This document shows positions 6,932 to 7,975 of a stretch of DNA of 7,975 nt, in pieces (within the stretch, counting starts at the first letter, position 1; each line of letters opens with the position of its first letter). A program made the position numbers and the translations under genes. Where the stretch lies: the NCBI GenBank assembly GCA_902772625.1, contig CACYBP010000278.1, positions 1 through 7,975 on the forward strand, read 5' to 3'. The DNA is from Oscillospiraceae bacterium. Lineage in GTDB: Bacteria; Bacillota; Clostridia; Oscillospirales; QAMX01. A model generated the notes under the pieces. The model was not told the origin of the DNA. It was given only the letters and a program-made list of their open reading frames with translations, and did no database searches.

Positions 6932-7975
6932 TCAGCTCACCAGCCTTATGATGTCGTTGACCGTGACGTAAACGATCAGGATGATAAAGAGCCCGAGCCC
7001 CGCGAGGTGGACGTAGCCCTCCCATTTGTAGGGGATGGTCTTCTTGGTGAAGAGCTTCACCAGAAGGCCCACCAGCAGAAAGAGCACTCTTCCGCCGTCC
7101 AGAGCGGGCAGGGGCAGAAGATTCATCACGCCGAGATTGATGGAGATGAAGGCCACCAGGTTGAAAAAGCTCAGATAATCGGCGGCGGAGACCACCTCGG
7201 TCATCACCGAGGTGATGCCCACCGGGCCGGACATGTCCTTGACACCCGCGCGTCCGGAAAAGAGATCGGCCAGGCTGAACCGGACCAGACGCACGTAGTC
7301 GACGCCGTTGAAAAAGGCGTCCCGGGCGTTGACCCAGAAGGAGGATTTCACCGCCTGATAGCGGATGCCGTAGCCGTGAAAGTCCTCGCCGTCAAAATGC
7401 AGGTCCCGGGTCTCCAGAGAAACGCCCCGGAGGGTGACGGTCCCGTTTCCTCTTTTCAGGACGATATCGTAGGGAGAGCCCGCGTACCGGTCGAGAAGCA
7501 CCGCGATGTCCCGGGTGAGATAGACCCGCTCGCCGTTGATCTTCAGAAGGCGGTCGCCGGCCTGGATCCCGGAAAGCCCGGTTTCGACGTATTCGTCGGC
7601 CAGGGAGGAGATCACCGGCTCGGTGGTGTATTCCGAAGGGACCAGCAGGAAAAACAGGATCAGAAAGCCGAGCAGGAGATTCATCGAGGAGCCCGCGATC
7701 AGGATCAGAAAGCGTTTCCAGCCCTTGGCGCGGGTGAAGGCGCGGGGATTGTCGCTCTCCTCGTCCTCGCCCTCCATGGCGCAGAAGCCGCCGATGGGCA
7801 GAAGACGCAGGGAATAGCGTGTCTCGCCCTTCACGAAGGAAAAGAGCTTCGGCCCCATGCCGATGGCATACTCGTTGACCTGCACGCCCGAGGCTTTCGC
7901 GACGATGAAGTGGCCGAACTCGTGGGCCGCCACCAGAAAGCCGAAGGCCAGAATGGCAAGAAGAATGGATACGAA
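6932..7975 (-). CDS. rseP: RseP/RasP-type site-2 intramembrane zinc metalloprotease (5' end outside window)
   Basis: This is an M50-family membrane protease that cuts transmembrane segments, typically anti-sigma factors and signal-peptide remnants. The frame is open to the window edge, giving 347 residues; probably only a few N-terminal residues are missing, since the first transmembrane helix is already under way. The zinc motif HEFGH is at residues 18-22 of the fragment (H18, E19, H22) and the distal ligand motif NLLPLPALDGGR at 285-296 (D293). Between them lie LRLLPIGGF, a second membrane helix (about 88-113), and one PDZ domain (about 120-185). Two more hydrophobic stretches follow (about 267-307 and 319-345), for four membrane segments in all. 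A single PDZ is usual for Gram-positive members. The common AGPxxN segment of the second helix reads AGSSMN here. It is the first visible gene of the rseP-ispG-polC group; its substrate cannot be told from this window. Confidence 0.96.
   Translation of the reverse strand, partial: FVSILLAILAFGFLVAAHEFGHFIVAKASGVQVNEYAIGMGPKLFSFVKGETRYSLRLLPIGGFCAMEGEDEESDNPRAFTRAKGWKRFLILIAGSSMNLLLGFLILFFLLVPSEYTTEPVISSLADEYVETGLSGIQAGDRLLKINGERVYLTRDIAVLLDRYAGSPYDIVLKRGNGTVTLRGVSLETRDLHFDGEDFHGYGIRYQAVKSSFWVNARDAFFNGVDYVRLVRFSLADLFSGRAGVKDMSGPVGITSVMTEVVSAADYLSFFNLVAFISINLGVMNLLPLPALDGGRVLFLLVGLLVKLFTKKTIPYKWEGYVHLAGLGLFIILIVYVTVNDIIRLVS
6936..6941 (-). promoter_or_regulatory. Ribosome binding site of ispG, inside the last codons of rseP
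   Basis: On the - strand GGTGAG lies 5 nt before the ispG ATG (6930). It overlaps the rseP codons for Val-Ser just before the TGA stop. With the stop and start 1 nt apart, ribosomes finishing rseP can reinitiate on ispG. The site supports ATG 6930 as the true start. Confidence 0.55.

Noticed and set aside
1..7975. Possible tRNA, CRISPR, insertion sequence, phage or defence genes
   Set aside because: No spaced repeat array, transposase-like frame, terminal inverted repeats or cloverleaf-like sequence was seen by eye. Nearly the whole window is filled by five housekeeping genes with even composition.

Overview
This window is a GC-rich piece of bacterial chromosome holding five housekeeping genes and no sign of an accessory or mobile region. 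A PolC-type replicative polymerase, a CarD/CdnL-family regulator and the gene order rseP-ispG-polC together point to a Bacillota genome, probably a high-GC member of Clostridia. That placement is inferred from gene content and family knowledge, not from a search.

Layout: two gene groups converge. On the + strand, the 3' end of uvrA (1-699, start outside the window) is followed after 5 nt by a CarD-family RNA polymerase-binding regulator (705-1226). A 161-bp convergent gap (1227-1387) holds two hairpins with T-tracts. The second is a perfect 14-bp stem with T-runs on both strands, so it can end transcription from either side. On the - strand, transcribed towards lower coordinates, lie rseP (7975-6932, 5' end cut by the window edge), ispG (6930-5839) and polC (5767-1388). 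rseP and ispG are 1 nt apart and so probably translationally coupled. A 71-bp gap with a 32-nt imperfect hairpin separates ispG from polC. No promoter for either group is visible; both must lie outside the window.

How the genes fit together: UvrA and CarD combine nucleotide excision repair with RNA-polymerase control. The RID domain of CarD is of the same type that the transcription-repair coupling factor Mfd uses to bind RNA polymerase, so the pairing is suggestive but not proof of a shared function. The - strand group joins a membrane site-2 protease, the penultimate step of MEP isoprenoid synthesis, and the replicative polymerase. In many Clostridia dxr lies directly upstream of rseP, so dxr is the expected next gene beyond position 7975.

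I looked for a novel system and did not find one. All five genes belong to well-known families with their key motifs intact. Together they cover nearly all of the window, and the many other open frames are antisense or out-of-frame shadows of these genes. The points worth a second look are modest: the uvrA-carD coupling, the terminator pair, the ispG-polC hairpin, and a striking absence of three codons in polC.
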